Notes under the pieces: generated by a model
Database searches by the model: none
Seen by the model: only the letters and a program-made list of their open reading frames with translations
Told to the model about the DNA's origin: nothing
NCBI GenBank assembly: GCA_945882415.1
Contig: CAMCWC010000015.1
Span: forward strand, 1-64,000
Source of the DNA: Chthonomonas calidirosea
Lineage (GTDB): Bacteria; Armatimonadota; Fimbriimonadia; Fimbriimonadales; Fimbriimonadaceae
DNA: 64,000 nt
Direction of reading: 5' to 3'
Part shown: in pieces, positions 16,539 to 26,600 of the stretch
How positions within the stretch are numbered: the stretch's first letter is position 1
Layout: every line of letters starts with the position of its first letter
Made by a program: the position numbers and the translations under genes

Positions 16539-19253
16539 TTGAACTTGCGGAAGCGTGAAGTGGGTACGGGATTGTTCTTTGCGGCGGTGAGCATCAGCTC
16601 GGCGCAGCTCGGCATTCCACAAATCCCGAAAGAGACCTGGGCAAAGATAACGGCGATTCAAAAGCCGGTCACCAGCACTGTGCCACCCCCCACCGTGGCC
16701 CCAGCAGGTCAGACCATCGGTCGTCCGGCACTCCGCACCAAAGCCCCAACGCCAAGAAGTCTTCAAGCCTTCTTTAACGAATACATCTCTAACCGAATCG
16801 ATATCTCGGGACGGCGGACTTTGGCCTACCGCGCGCACTCGGTCGAAGGGGACCGGGAGGCCTTCAACACCCTCAACTATTACGGCCAAGGCGGCGACCA
16901 ATTCTCCGATCAAGGTCAGATGAACATTTCGGGCCGAAAGGTTTTTGGCTTTGTCGACTTCAACATGCAAGTCGCGGACAACCGGCTGCAGGATCCCGAC
17001 CAGCGACGCGTCACCTTAAACTTCGACGGCCATCCGTATCGGCTCACCTACGGCGACATAAACGGCTCGCTCCTCAACACCAACCGGTTTGCCCGGTTCA
17101 ATCGCTTGCTCAACGGCGCCATGGTGGACTACAACATGGGCCGACTGCAAGCCCGTGCGGTTCGCAGCCAATCGCGTGGCGCCGCCCGAACGGTGAGCAT
17201 TCCTGGAAACAACTCCTCGGGTCCGTACTACTTGCAAAGCGGCCGAGTTCGTCCCGACACCATTGAAGTGCAGGTCAACGGAGAAACCGTCCGCCTTGGT
17301 ACCGACTACGAGCTGGACTCCGATCTTGGCGCGATCACCTTTATCAACCGAATCATTTCCCCAACCTCCGTGATCGTTGCGACCTACGAATCGGCGGCCT
17401 TCAATGAACAAACCGGCACGATCCAGGGGGCAGGGATTTCGTACAACTTTGGGAAGTTCGGCACGATTGGTGCGAGCCTCATGGAACAGGTTGGAAGCGG
17501 CGCAAGCTCCGCTAGCAGCAAAATCGAGTTGTTCCAGGGGCAAGGCGTTCCGACGGTTGGCTACGATCTCGACTACGAGCCCATACCTGGAACTGTACAG
17601 ATTCGCGTCGGCGCAATTATACAAATCCAAGGCGTCGACTTCAACTTTGATGCCACCTACCCGCGCCGTTTTTATATGACGCGGTACATCGATCCGTCCC
17701 AAACGGTGTCCGCCACCTACCGACCCAAGGTGATCCAAACGGTCACCGGTGACCGTCGCGTGACCGGCATCGATTGGCTGCTTCCGTTCGTCACGACCGA
17801 TGCCAAGTCCGGCCGAAAAACCGATCTCGGCTATTTCAAACTCAGCCAAGCCCGCGGCGATGCGGTGAGCGATGGTATCGGCGGCGTGGCACAAGGCGCA
17901 GACTGGCAGTATCGCAAAGGCCCCTTCAACTTCACTGGCGGCGTTCGCGATATCCCTGCCGAATTCGTCAGTATCGAATCTCGTGGATTTAACCGAAACG
18001 AAAAGGCCACTGAGCTCGGCTTGGAGTACAACCTCGGTCCTTGGGGCTACGGCGTCAAGACCCAAAACTCGCTGGTCATAACTCGGCAAACCGTGAACGG
18101 GACAACGGAGACTCGTCTCAACCGGTTCACCACCACGACCGGATCGGCTCGCTACCGCGAAGTAGACGGAATGCAGTGGGGACTAGAGCACTCCCGAATT
18201 CGAAATCGGCTGCAGTTCGACTCTGCCCTCGACACTACCGGCATAACGGCTTCGAAGCAGTACGGTCGTTTGACGGCGAACTTCGCGGTAGAGAACCAGT
18301 CAGCAACCGGGCCCACTACGTCGGCTACAAGCACGCCGGAAATCGTCAGCGTGGCGTTACAGTCATTCCGAACGGGTCTGCAATGGGATGCATCGAAAAA
18401 CTTCCGCGTTTCATCTCGCGCCAGTCTCTCGAAGATTGACCGCGATGGTGAAAACAGTGATGGCTCCGACGTCAGCATTGGCGCAGAGTGGCAGCCGACG
18501 GACCGGTGGAACGTCTCAACCTCCTACATCAACAGCAACTCCGGCTCAATCTCCACCCTTGGAAACCTCAACTCTGGAGCGGGAATTGGCTACGGCGGAA
18601 ATGGCTTCAGCAGCGGGGGCCTTGGCGATTCAATCAACCTTGGCAACACCACCCTTCGAAGTTTCCAGACCCAGGTTTCTCACCGGGCTTCGGACCGATT
18701 CAATCTCAGCCTGCGCGCCTACCAAACTGGCTCATTTGGCGATCTGAGTTCCAACAGCGAGACCCGAGCTTACGGCGCGGGGGTCGAATGGGATCTGGGC
18801 CGGCAAACGCTCTTCAGTTTCTCCCTGGACCAAACGGACACCTCATACGGCTCTGGATTAACGAACGCGGTCAAGGGCACTTCCTACACGGTTGGGCTCT
18901 CCGGCTCCCCTCCCGGCCGGCTGAACTTCGCCGCCATCCTTGCAGGTGCCCTGAGCAGCGGCGGGACGAACCAGTTTGGCCAAGACTCTCTGAGCTATGA
19001 ACTGAGCATGGGCTATCGGATGAACGATCGGAACCGGCTCATTTTTGCCCTCACAAATGCGCGTTCTTCTGGCTATTACGGGCAGCTTGAGCAGATCGCC
19101 ACCCTTGGCTATGAGTACCGGATCTTCCGCAACATCGGCCTTCAGGCGCTTTATCGCTTCCGCGATGTTTCGAACACGGACGCTACTTTGACCAGCGGAA
19201 ACTATCGCTCGCGTGGGCTCGATATCGAACTCACCTTTAACTTCCTGCGCTAA
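16539..19253 (+). CDS. Large outer-membrane beta-barrel-like protein
   Basis: 904 residues with a possible signal peptide MNLRKREVGTGLFFAAVSIS ending SAQ. After a Pro/Thr-rich linker (about 35-75) the rest is a series of alternating amphipathic beta strands with Gly, Asn and aromatic girdle residues, as in outer-membrane barrels. Near residues 225-300 there is a small globular insert (VRPDTIEVQVNGETVRLGTD), resembling periplasmic domains of secretion or surface-assembly barrels. The last strand ends DIELTFNFLR, so the usual terminal aromatic is two residues in. The start is TTG at 16539; a GTG at 16560 is an alternative. It follows csaB by 66 bp. No transport family is recognised. Confidence 0.65.
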   Translation: MNLRKREVGTGLFFAAVSISSAQLGIPQIPKETWAKITAIQKPVTSTVPPPTVAPAGQTIGRPALRTKAPTPRSLQAFFNEYISNRIDISGRRTLAYRAHSVEGDREAFNTLNYYGQGGDQFSDQGQMNISGRKVFGFVDFNMQVADNRLQDPDQRRVTLNFDGHPYRLTYGDINGSLLNTNRFARFNRLLNGAMVDYNMGRLQARAVRSQSRGAARTVSIPGNNSSGPYYLQSGRVRPDTIEVQVNGETVRLGTDYELDSDLGAITFINRIISPTSVIVATYESAAFNEQTGTIQGAGISYNFGKFGTIGASLMEQVGSGASSASSKIELFQGQGVPTVGYDLDYEPIPGTVQIRVGAIIQIQGVDFNFDATYPRRFYMTRYIDPSQTVSATYRPKVIQTVTGDRRVTGIDWLLPFVTTDAKSGRKTDLGYFKLSQARGDAVSDGIGGVAQGADWQYRKGPFNFTGGVRDIPAEFVSIESRGFNRNEKATELGLEYNLGPWGYGVKTQNSLVITRQTVNGTTETRLNRFTTTTGSARYREVDGMQWGLEHSRIRNRLQFDSALDTTGITASKQYGRLTANFAVENQSATGPTTSATSTPEIVSVALQSFRTGLQWDASKNFRVSSRASLSKIDRDGENSDGSDVSIGAEWQPTDRWNVSTSYINSNSGSISTLGNLNSGAGIGYGGNGFSSGGLGDSINLGNTTLRSFQTQVSHRASDRFNLSLRAYQTGSFGDLSSNSETRAYGAGVEWDLGRQTLFSFSLDQTDTSYGSGLTNAVKGTSYTVGLSGSPPGRLNFAAILAGALSSGGTNQFGQDSLSYELSMGYRMNDRNRLIFALTNARSSGYYGQLEQIATLGYEYRIFRNIGLQALYRFRDVSNTDATLTSGNYRSRGLDIELTFNFLR

Positions 19254-19301
19254 TTTGGGACGGTCCTAGAGAATCCTGCAGAAAGGTGACATAACTCAAC
19301 C

Positions 19302-20690
19302 GTGGGACTTGCCTTACTTCTCGGCGCAACGCTTGCTGCGCCAACTGGTTTCAACATTTCGGCCGCAGATAAGACGATGGAAGGGATCTTCCGCCAAAGC
19401 GGCGTCCCGAGCCTCACCTACGCGATCGTAAAGGACGGAAAGGTCGTGAAGTCAAACTCCTTCGGCCGGGCCAATATCGAGACCGAAGCCAAGGCGACCC
19501 GGAAAACGGTCTACGAAATCGGCTCGATGACCAAACAATTCACCGCCGCCGGAATTCTCCTGCTCGCAGAAGAGGGCAAGTTGACCCTCGAAGATCCGAT
19601 TTCCAAGCATCTTGATAATTTGCCGGAAGCCTGGCGCGCACTGACGATTCGGCAGTGCCTGAGTCATACCGCCGGACTGAAGGACTATCTAGCGACCTAC
19701 TCCCCGCTCAAGTCAGATCCGGTTAAGGCTTCCGATGTCTTCAAAAAGATGGGGGCGATGACCCTCGATTTCGCTCCGCAAGCATCTTGGTCGTACAGCA
19801 ACACCGGCTATCTGATCGCCACGGAGATCCTCGAAAAACTCTCCCGGCAGTCGTATTCCGAATTCATGCAGACCCGCATCTTTAAGCCCCTCGGCATGAG
19901 GAGTACAAGCGTGAGTGACCCAGACCGAGTTATTCCAAACCGGGCGAGAGGCTATAGCATCGGGCCCCGAGGTCTCCAGAATGCTCCGGTAATCAATCCG
20001 TCCCTAGCATCCGGTGCCGGAAACTTGGTGAGTACCGTCGACGATCTTGCACTTTGGGAAGCGTCGCTCCAGACCAACAAACTGCTCAAGCCTGAGTCGC
20101 TCAAGCAGTTCTTTGCGCCCGTCCGGTTAACCAACGGTAGATCGAGCGAGTACTCCATTGGTTGGTGGATCCGACAGGATAAGGATCGACCCATCATTGA
20201 GCACGGCGGAAACACGGTTGGCTTCAGTTCTGATCTCTTCCGTTTGCCAAAAGAAAACGTGAGCATGATCGTGTTGACCAACACCGGCGGCGTTTCTGGT
20301 GCGCAATGGGCACGCGCTGGCCTCGCCGCTCTTTTGCCCAGCTACGACCCGAAACTGCGATCCGAACCGGATCCAAACGAGCGAGAGACCGCGCTCATGA
20401 TGCTTACGCTTCGAAAGTGGGGCAAGGGCAAGTACGACACCTCAAACTTTACGGAAGACTTCAAGAGCAATCTGAATACGACACGCGGCCTATCGATGCG
20501 GTTCGGACTGGCTTCGATTGGCAAGGACGCTTTGTCGTGCAAGTACCTCGACGGTGAAACCGTCGACGGCTTTCGAAACAAGCGGTTCAAGTTCAAATTC
20601 CCAGGCGCGGTAGCGATCATGGAACTGACATTTGCCCCCGATGGCAAAATTGCAAACCTCGGTTCGATCTATTCCTACGCGGAAAAGTGA
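19302..20690 (+). CDS. Serine hydrolase of the class C beta-lactamase fold
   Basis: 462 residues. The S-x-x-K nucleophile motif is EIGSMTKQF (Ser75, Lys78), the Y-x-N motif is SYSNTGY (about 167-173), and the third motif is HGG in IIEHGGNTVG. The N-terminus MGLALLLGATLAAPTG is a short export signal. Such proteins include D-aminopeptidases, esterases and penicillin-binding-like enzymes; the substrate is unknown. A C-terminal extension (about 355-462) resembles the small beta domain often attached to these enzymes. The start is GTG at 19302 with AAAGGTGA 12 nt upstream. Confidence 0.88.
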   Translation: MGLALLLGATLAAPTGFNISAADKTMEGIFRQSGVPSLTYAIVKDGKVVKSNSFGRANIETEAKATRKTVYEIGSMTKQFTAAGILLLAEEGKLTLEDPISKHLDNLPEAWRALTIRQCLSHTAGLKDYLATYSPLKSDPVKASDVFKKMGAMTLDFAPQASWSYSNTGYLIATEILEKLSRQSYSEFMQTRIFKPLGMRSTSVSDPDRVIPNRARGYSIGPRGLQNAPVINPSLASGAGNLVSTVDDLALWEASLQTNKLLKPESLKQFFAPVRLTNGRSSEYSIGWWIRQDKDRPIIEHGGNTVGFSSDLFRLPKENVSMIVLTNTGGVSGAQWARAGLAALLPSYDPKLRSEPDPNERETALMMLTLRKWGKGKYDTSNFTEDFKSNLNTTRGLSMRFGLASIGKDALSCKYLDGETVDGFRNKRFKFKFPGAVAIMELTFAPDGKIANLGSIYSYAEK

Positions 20691-20734
20691 ACCTGTTCGT
20701 TCGTGAAACTTGAGGCTGAGACCCGGAAGCGAGG

Positions 20735-21976
20735 ATGTATTCGAGTACATTCCCTTCTATGCTTAGGAGAGGTTGGCTGTGTATCGTCGCGCTTGTGCTG
20801 ACGGCGCTAAGCGCGGCCCAACCCGTTTCGCCGGTCATCGCGCCGGACATAAAGATCCCACCGTCCAAAATTGACTTCCCCAACTGGCGGATGGTGGGCG
20901 AGTACGAATGGGCCACCGAGTACAACATCGGACTGCCAACTGCCGCGCCGTCGGGTGTGCGAGAAAACGACACGATTCCGGTCCGAATTTTCATTCCGGT
21001 TGAGCGCAGGGGGCCGATTCCGATTGTCGTGATCTCCCACTATTGGGGCGCGGTGGACCTCCGCGCCGAGGTTTCTCTTGCGCAGGAACTCGCAAGCCGA
21101 AACATCGCGAGCGCGGTGGTCACGCTTCCCTACCATTTGCAGCGAACGCCCGCCGGCGTCAGATCCGGAGCCTTGGCCATTCAGCCAGACCCGGTGGCCC
21201 TGCGAGCGACAACCTATCAGGCAGTTCAGGATCTTCGCCGTACGATTGACTTCCTCTCGACCCGCTCGGAGTTCGACAGCGGCAAAATTGGCATCGCTGG
21301 CACAAGTCTAGGTGCCATCGTTAGCGCCCTCACCTACGCCGTCGAGCCCCGAGTGAAGAACGTGGCCTTCATCCTTGGCGGGATAGAGCTGGCCAACATC
21401 CTGTGGTCTTCTTCCAGAGTGGTCGTGCAACGCGACGAACTCCGAGCAAAGGGATTCACCGAAGAGAAACTACAAACGGAACTGGCGAGCGTTGAACCCG
21501 CAAACTTTTTGCCGCGTGACGAACCCGGTAACTCGTTTGTTGTGGTTGGCAAGTTCGACACCGTCATCCCGAAATCCAGTTCCGATGCGCTGATCGCCAA
21601 GATGCCGGGCATTCAGATCCTTAGCATCGACACTGGCCACTACGGCGGAATCTTCGTGCAGAGGCGTCTTCTACGCGAGACCGCTGCCTTCTTCGACGCC
21701 AAATTTACTGGCCGAACCTACGCACCTCCGACCCGGATTTACGCTCCGACGATCCGTATCGGCCTAGGCGTAGATGTTCCGAGCGGGTTCGAAATTGGGG
21801 CAGGTCTCGACATCTGGGCGTTCGATAAACCCCGGCGAAATCTGGCTACCTTGTTCATCTCCCCGCGCGGACCGCGGATTTGGCTACACCGGCAAATCGG
21901 TAGCGGCTTCAGCATCGGACTAAACGCAAGCGAAAAGCGCGTCGGCATCGGTCTGTTGTGGAGCACCGTGCTCTGA
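20735..21976 (+). CDS. Exported alpha/beta hydrolase with extra C-terminal domain
   Basis: 413 residues, N-terminal signal peptide (RGWLCIVALVLTALSAAQ). The alpha/beta-hydrolase core has the nucleophile elbow GIAGTSLGAIV (Ser about residue 190), an acid Asp in VVGKFDTVIP and a His in DTGHYGG. It resembles dienelactone hydrolase or platelet-activating-factor acetylhydrolase-type esterases. From about residue 330 an unusual tail begins: repeated short beta-like stretches such as IRIGLGVDVPSGFEIGAGLD, ending in GIGLLWSTVL, which may be a small beta-sandwich or membrane-contacting strand set. The stop overlaps the ATG of the next gene by one base. Confidence 0.8.
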   Translation: MYSSTFPSMLRRGWLCIVALVLTALSAAQPVSPVIAPDIKIPPSKIDFPNWRMVGEYEWATEYNIGLPTAAPSGVRENDTIPVRIFIPVERRGPIPIVVISHYWGAVDLRAEVSLAQELASRNIASAVVTLPYHLQRTPAGVRSGALAIQPDPVALRATTYQAVQDLRRTIDFLSTRSEFDSGKIGIAGTSLGAIVSALTYAVEPRVKNVAFILGGIELANILWSSSRVVVQRDELRAKGFTEEKLQTELASVEPANFLPRDEPGNSFVVVGKFDTVIPKSSSDALIAKMPGIQILSIDTGHYGGIFVQRRLLRETAAFFDAKFTGRTYAPPTRIYAPTIRIGLGVDVPSGFEIGAGLDIWAFDKPRRNLATLFISPRGPRIWLHRQIGSGFSIGLNASEKRVGIGLLWSTVL

Positions 21977-22713
21977 TGCCCGAGCTTCCGATTGGATTCG
22001 ATAACCTGTTTGAAACCTTTCGCGCCCTTGGCAAAGCAGCAGAGGGGAACCTAACGGAAACCGATGAGTACTTGTTCTCCGAAGGGACAGTGAACCATCC
22101 GGTAGCCAACTTTGCCGTCATCAAGAATCTGAACAGCAACGACGCCGGAATGTTTGCCCGGCATGCCGCGCAACGCTCCGTGTTTCATCTTTACGCCATC
22201 CCGACCGCCCCCGTGCACGAGATGCTTCGACGCGCCGGCTTCTTACCGGCGTACCGAATGCTCCAGATGCAAGCCCCGGCGATCGGCCCCCCTGCAGATT
22301 CGGTCAGCGAACCCATTGCGGAAATTGACGTACTTGCCGCAGCAAGCCTAATGATCGAAACTTTCTTTCAACGATACGGTTTGGCCGAACAAGAAGCGAT
22401 TCGAAATGCAATCTGTAATAGTGGTATTCCCGCCGTTGGTGAAATCGCAGATGGGTTGGTCTTATCTACGGCGTTAATGCATTACCATGCCGAAACCGTG
22501 GGTGTTTACAACCTTTGCGTTTCCGCTTCCAAGCGCAACAAAGGCTTAGGACGTGACTTAGTTCGTAAAATTCGAACGGCGGCAGGTGAAAACCCCGTAA
22601 TTTTGCAGTGTGACTATAACCTTGGCCCTTGGTACCAGCAACTAGGCTTCTCAGAAATCAGTAGCCTAACGGTTTATACAATTGACCCCAAGATTCGGCC
22701 AGAGTTGCTGTAA
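21976..22713 (+). CDS. GNAT-family N-acetyltransferase
   Basis: 245 residues from ATG 21976, which shares one base with the upstream stop; the longer frame from GTG 21958 is less likely. Motif A of the GNAT fold is clear in YNLCVSASKRNKGLGRDLV, with the acetyl-CoA loop RNKGLG, followed by the motif B-like CDYNLGPWYQQLGF near the C-terminus. The N-terminal half (about 1-110) resembles a degenerate second GNAT lobe. Substrate unknown. Base composition drifts towards A/T in the second half (about 22380-22700). Confidence 0.8.
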   Translation: MPELPIGFDNLFETFRALGKAAEGNLTETDEYLFSEGTVNHPVANFAVIKNLNSNDAGMFARHAAQRSVFHLYAIPTAPVHEMLRRAGFLPAYRMLQMQAPAIGPPADSVSEPIAEIDVLAAASLMIETFFQRYGLAEQEAIRNAICNSGIPAVGEIADGLVLSTALMHYHAETVGVYNLCVSASKRNKGLGRDLVRKIRTAAGENPVILQCDYNLGPWYQQLGFSEISSLTVYTIDPKIRPELL

Positions 22714-22730
22714 TATAGGAACCAGTGCCC

Positions 22731-23600
22731 ATGGTACGCCGAGCTTTTACGCTTGTTGAGTTGCTTGTAGTTCTCGCCATCTTGCTAGTTGTCGCGGGAG
22801 TGTTGTTCCCTGTCTTCGCCGCCGCAAAAGCCCGCGCGCTTTCCACCCAGTGCGCCAGTCAGTTCAAGCAAGTCTCTCAAGCCACGCTCATTTACACCGA
22901 CGACTACGATCAGCGCTACATGCCGATCAATCACCAAGTCGGCGGCACACCAAGTTCGGAGAACGACCGAACCTGGGTACAGCTCCTCCTGCCGTATCGG
23001 CCCGGATTTGATCAGTTTTTCTGCCCGGAGAACCAAACCGGAAAATCTGCCATTTCGTCCACCTTTGATGCTGACCTGGTGGCCGGAGACACAAGCTCGC
23101 GGTACTACACGGCTTCACAGAAGGTGAACCTGGGTTACAACTTCCAGTATCTGAGCCCGGTCGTTCGTGAGCGAACCGGATGGGCCGCTCGAACCCGCAG
23201 CCAGTTTGATGTTCAGTCCAGCGCGACCACCATCCTGTTTGTCGATTCCGCCGTACAAGATGCAGAAACGGGACAAGTAACAGGCGGGAGTTGGCTGGTT
23301 GTTCCTCCGTGTCGCTACTCTGCCGACTCAATCGGCCGCGCCGTCGACACCTTTACCGGCTCGTCGGCTGGCAACACCGAGGTCTACACCCCGTCGCGAG
23401 GCTGGGAAGGTGGCTCGGAGAACGTTGAGTTTCGCTACGGTGGAGCTTGGACGTGGCATGCCGGACGTATGACCGTCGCGATGCTTGATGGCTCCGTGCG
23501 ATCCTTCAGTCCCGGCGATCTGACTCGTGGCTGCAATTTTCAGGCAAATTGGCAAGGCTTCATTCAGAATTCCGCTGTCTACAAGTGGGATTTGAACTGA
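22731..23600 (+). CDS. Type II/IV pseudopilin with H-X9-DG motif (DUF1559-like)
   Basis: 289 residues with a prepilin leader: VRRAFTLVELLVVLAILLVV, where FTLVE gives the processing site and Glu5. The C-terminal domain ends with a perfect H-X9-DG motif (HAGRMTVAMLDG), a hallmark of pseudopilin-like proteins expanded in planctomycetes and armatimonads. An N-proximal motif YTDDYDQRYMP is also typical. It is exported through the pseudopilus machinery, whose genes are not here. The start is ATG 22731 or GTG 22725; TAATAT (22711-22716) could be a -10 for either. Confidence 0.92.
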   Translation: MVRRAFTLVELLVVLAILLVVAGVLFPVFAAAKARALSTQCASQFKQVSQATLIYTDDYDQRYMPINHQVGGTPSSENDRTWVQLLLPYRPGFDQFFCPENQTGKSAISSTFDADLVAGDTSSRYYTASQKVNLGYNFQYLSPVVRERTGWAARTRSQFDVQSSATTILFVDSAVQDAETGQVTGGSWLVVPPCRYSADSIGRAVDTFTGSSAGNTEVYTPSRGWEGGSENVEFRYGGAWTWHAGRMTVAMLDGSVRSFSPGDLTRGCNFQANWQGFIQNSAVYKWDLN

Positions 23601-23640
23601 TTTCGCACCGAAAATCGAAACCTACGGCTAAAATGCTGAT

Positions 23641-26600
23641 GTGCTTCGGCTCCCTCATCGTGGATGGTGCCTCGCCTTTCTAGGCGCGTTTGGTCTCCTT
23701 GCGTCACTCGCTAGCCCAGCGCCCACCGAAGCCGAGATCCGGAATACCTATCGCGGCTTGATCGATCAGGTCAGCCCAGCCGGGATCAAGCAGACCTACC
23801 AAACCGTGAGCGGCTTTGGATCGCGTCTGACCGGATCCGAAGGCGAGCGACAAACCTTCAGTTACGCTGCCGAGCGTCTGACCGCCCTCGGGGCGACAAA
23901 AATCAACAAGCGGGAGTTCGACGTCACGATCCCCGATCCGACCGCGAAAGGGACGCTCACCGTCAACCAGAAGCCCATCACGGTCCTCCCGATGTGGCCG
24001 AACTTGGTGCGAACCTCGACCTGCGACGTTTCTGGCCCAATCCTTTTCGCGAAGTCTGGATCGCTGGAAGACTTAAACGGCAAAGACGTCAAGGGCTCGA
24101 TTGTCGTCGTGGAGTTCAACTCCGGCATTCGATGGCGAAACGCGGCGACCCTCGGTGCAAAGGCGATCATCTTCCTGCAGCCCGATGTTCCTAGCCGAAC
24201 GGAAGCAGAACAAAAATTTAGCGGCGTCCCGCTCTCGGTCCCTCGCTTCTACTTGCCCCTCAAAAATGCCGGTGAAGTTCTTCGCGCCGCTCAAAAGAAT
24301 GAGGTCGCTACCCTCAAATGCGACCAACGTTGGGTCACCGTCAAGAGTCAGGTCATAACCGCCGATTTTGCCGGAACGGATGCGAAGCGCGCAAATGAAG
24401 TCATCGCGGTCTACGCCAATGCCGATGCGATGTCGATCGTGCCCGGGGCCGCTCCCGGGGCAGAAGCCATCGGTGGAATTGCTGGAGCCTTAGAAGTTGC
24501 CCGGATCTACACCAAGACCCCACACGCACGGCCGCTCCGGGTTGTCATCAGCGGAGGCCATGCCCTCGCCCTCATCGGAGCCAGGGAATACGTTCAGCAC
24601 TACTTAGAGTCGAACGAGCAGGCACCGTTTCTTACCCTTAGCTTAGACATCAGTTCCGGCGCGCCGACCATCGGAAGCTACGCCAGGGGATGGTTCTATG
24701 AATTCCGCGATGAACTTGTCGACCAAATGCGGAGCATGTCGCGGATCTTTCGCGCCCATGCCGACCGCGTTGCCCTAGAGATGGGCGTCACACCGGCGCG
24801 ACTCGTTCTGATCGATGGCACCAATAACGGCGACAGCCGAACCTGGAAGAACAATATCAGCGGTAAGTTTGCCGTCGATGCCGAACCGATGGTCCTCGGT
24901 GGCCTCAATGCCCTCACCTTTATCACCGTGGAGGATAGTCGACCGAATGTCGACACTCCGTTCGACACGGTTTCGCAAATTGATTTTGGCAACGTGACGC
25001 GGCAGGTGCAAACGCTGGCGTGCATGTTGCACCACGTCCTTAACGACACCACCGACCAAACCGAGACCTCTGACAACAAGGTTCCACTCTCCCCGTCGCA
25101 GCCTTCGGGAATGCGGCTCATCGGCGGCTTCGGCAAACTCCACGGCCAAGTCGTCTCCTTCGATCCCACGCGAAGCTTTGTGCCCGACGAACCGGTCCCA
25201 GGCACCCTTGCGACCTATCTTGCACGGCAAACGACCCTCATGGGCGTCCGCGGCGATATGATCCAGAGCACGATTGGCAAGAAGGCGGATTACCGATTTA
25301 TCGGCATTCCGACAGTCAACTCGTACGGCCCAATCGATCCGCCGAGGAACCGAATCGCCGCTTTTCGAATCGATACCGCTACCGGACGAATCGACCATGC
25401 CGCATCGCTTGGTTTCTACGGCGACTTCCAGTTTCGGATCTTTTTCCAGCTAAAGTCACCCGATCGGCAGTCGCCTATCGTTATCTTCCCGTGCGTTGCC
25501 ATTGACGTTTTCGGGCTGACCGACCCGCAGGAACTACGAGCCCTGCGCCGCATCATGCCGACCGACGCTCGAAGCGGGTCGATGCCGCAAGACTTCGGCG
25601 TCTTCCTCCCACCGTTCGATCAGCGACTGACGGCGGAAATCGAAGACTCACAAGTGGTCTTCCTCAGTCCCGGTCAGCGCTATATCTTGTTAGGCGGTAA
25701 CGATGAGAACCGACTTATTCTTACCAACTCCAAAGTTGGCAACGAGGAAGGGCTAGGCTTCCGCGCGCCCGGCGGCAAAGACACCAGCCCGCCGACCTCG
25801 CCGGCGGACGATCAATATCTCTTCCCCAACACGGCGTTGACGACCGCGAACGACATTATCGCGATCAACCAAACCCGCCTCAACCGATTCTTCAAGTACC
25901 GAATCATCAGCCCTGGCATCCGCGACTTGCACGAAAGCGCCGTGAAAGAAGCGAAAGCGGCGGATGAATCGCTTGCCCAGAAGAACTGGGCCGAGGCGCA
26001 ACGGCACAGCCGTGCCGCCTGGGGCTTTGCCCTCCGCGCTCACCCCGTCATCATGAGCACCGCCAACGACGTCGTCAATGGCGTGGTGTTCTATCTGTTC
26101 CTGCTTATTCCGTTCAGCTACTTCGTTGAGCGGCTGATGATCGGCAACCAGCTTTTGATCAAGCAGTTGCTGGCCTCGATCGGAATCTTTGTCGGATCGT
26201 TCATCCTCCTCCGGCTCATCCACCCTGCGTTTGAGATCGTCCAGAACCCGTCGATGATCTTCGTCGCATTCGTGATGGGCGTTTTGAGCCTGATCGTCAT
26301 CTCCTTCATTCTTGGCAAGTTCGAGAACTCGATGAAGGCGATCCGTGCGACCCAGAGCGGCGTTCACGACGTGGACATCAAGCGGTCAAGCGTCGCGATG
26401 GCGGCCTTCAATCTCGGCGTCAGCAACATGCGCCGACGAAAAGCGCGAACCATCCTCACCACGCTAACGCTGGTCGTGATGACCTTCATCGTCCTAAGCT
26501 TCACCAGCATCGTTGCCGATCTATCCCTCAACGAAGCACCGAGTCCAAACAAGGCAAACTACCCGGGCCTATTGGTTCGGACACCTGGGCTTGATCCCCT

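Noticed and set aside
16023-18089. Long minus-strand frames of 315 and 357 residues opposite csaB and the barrel gene
   Set aside because: They are antisense shadows produced by codon bias of the plus-strand genes, lack start signals and show no domain pattern.
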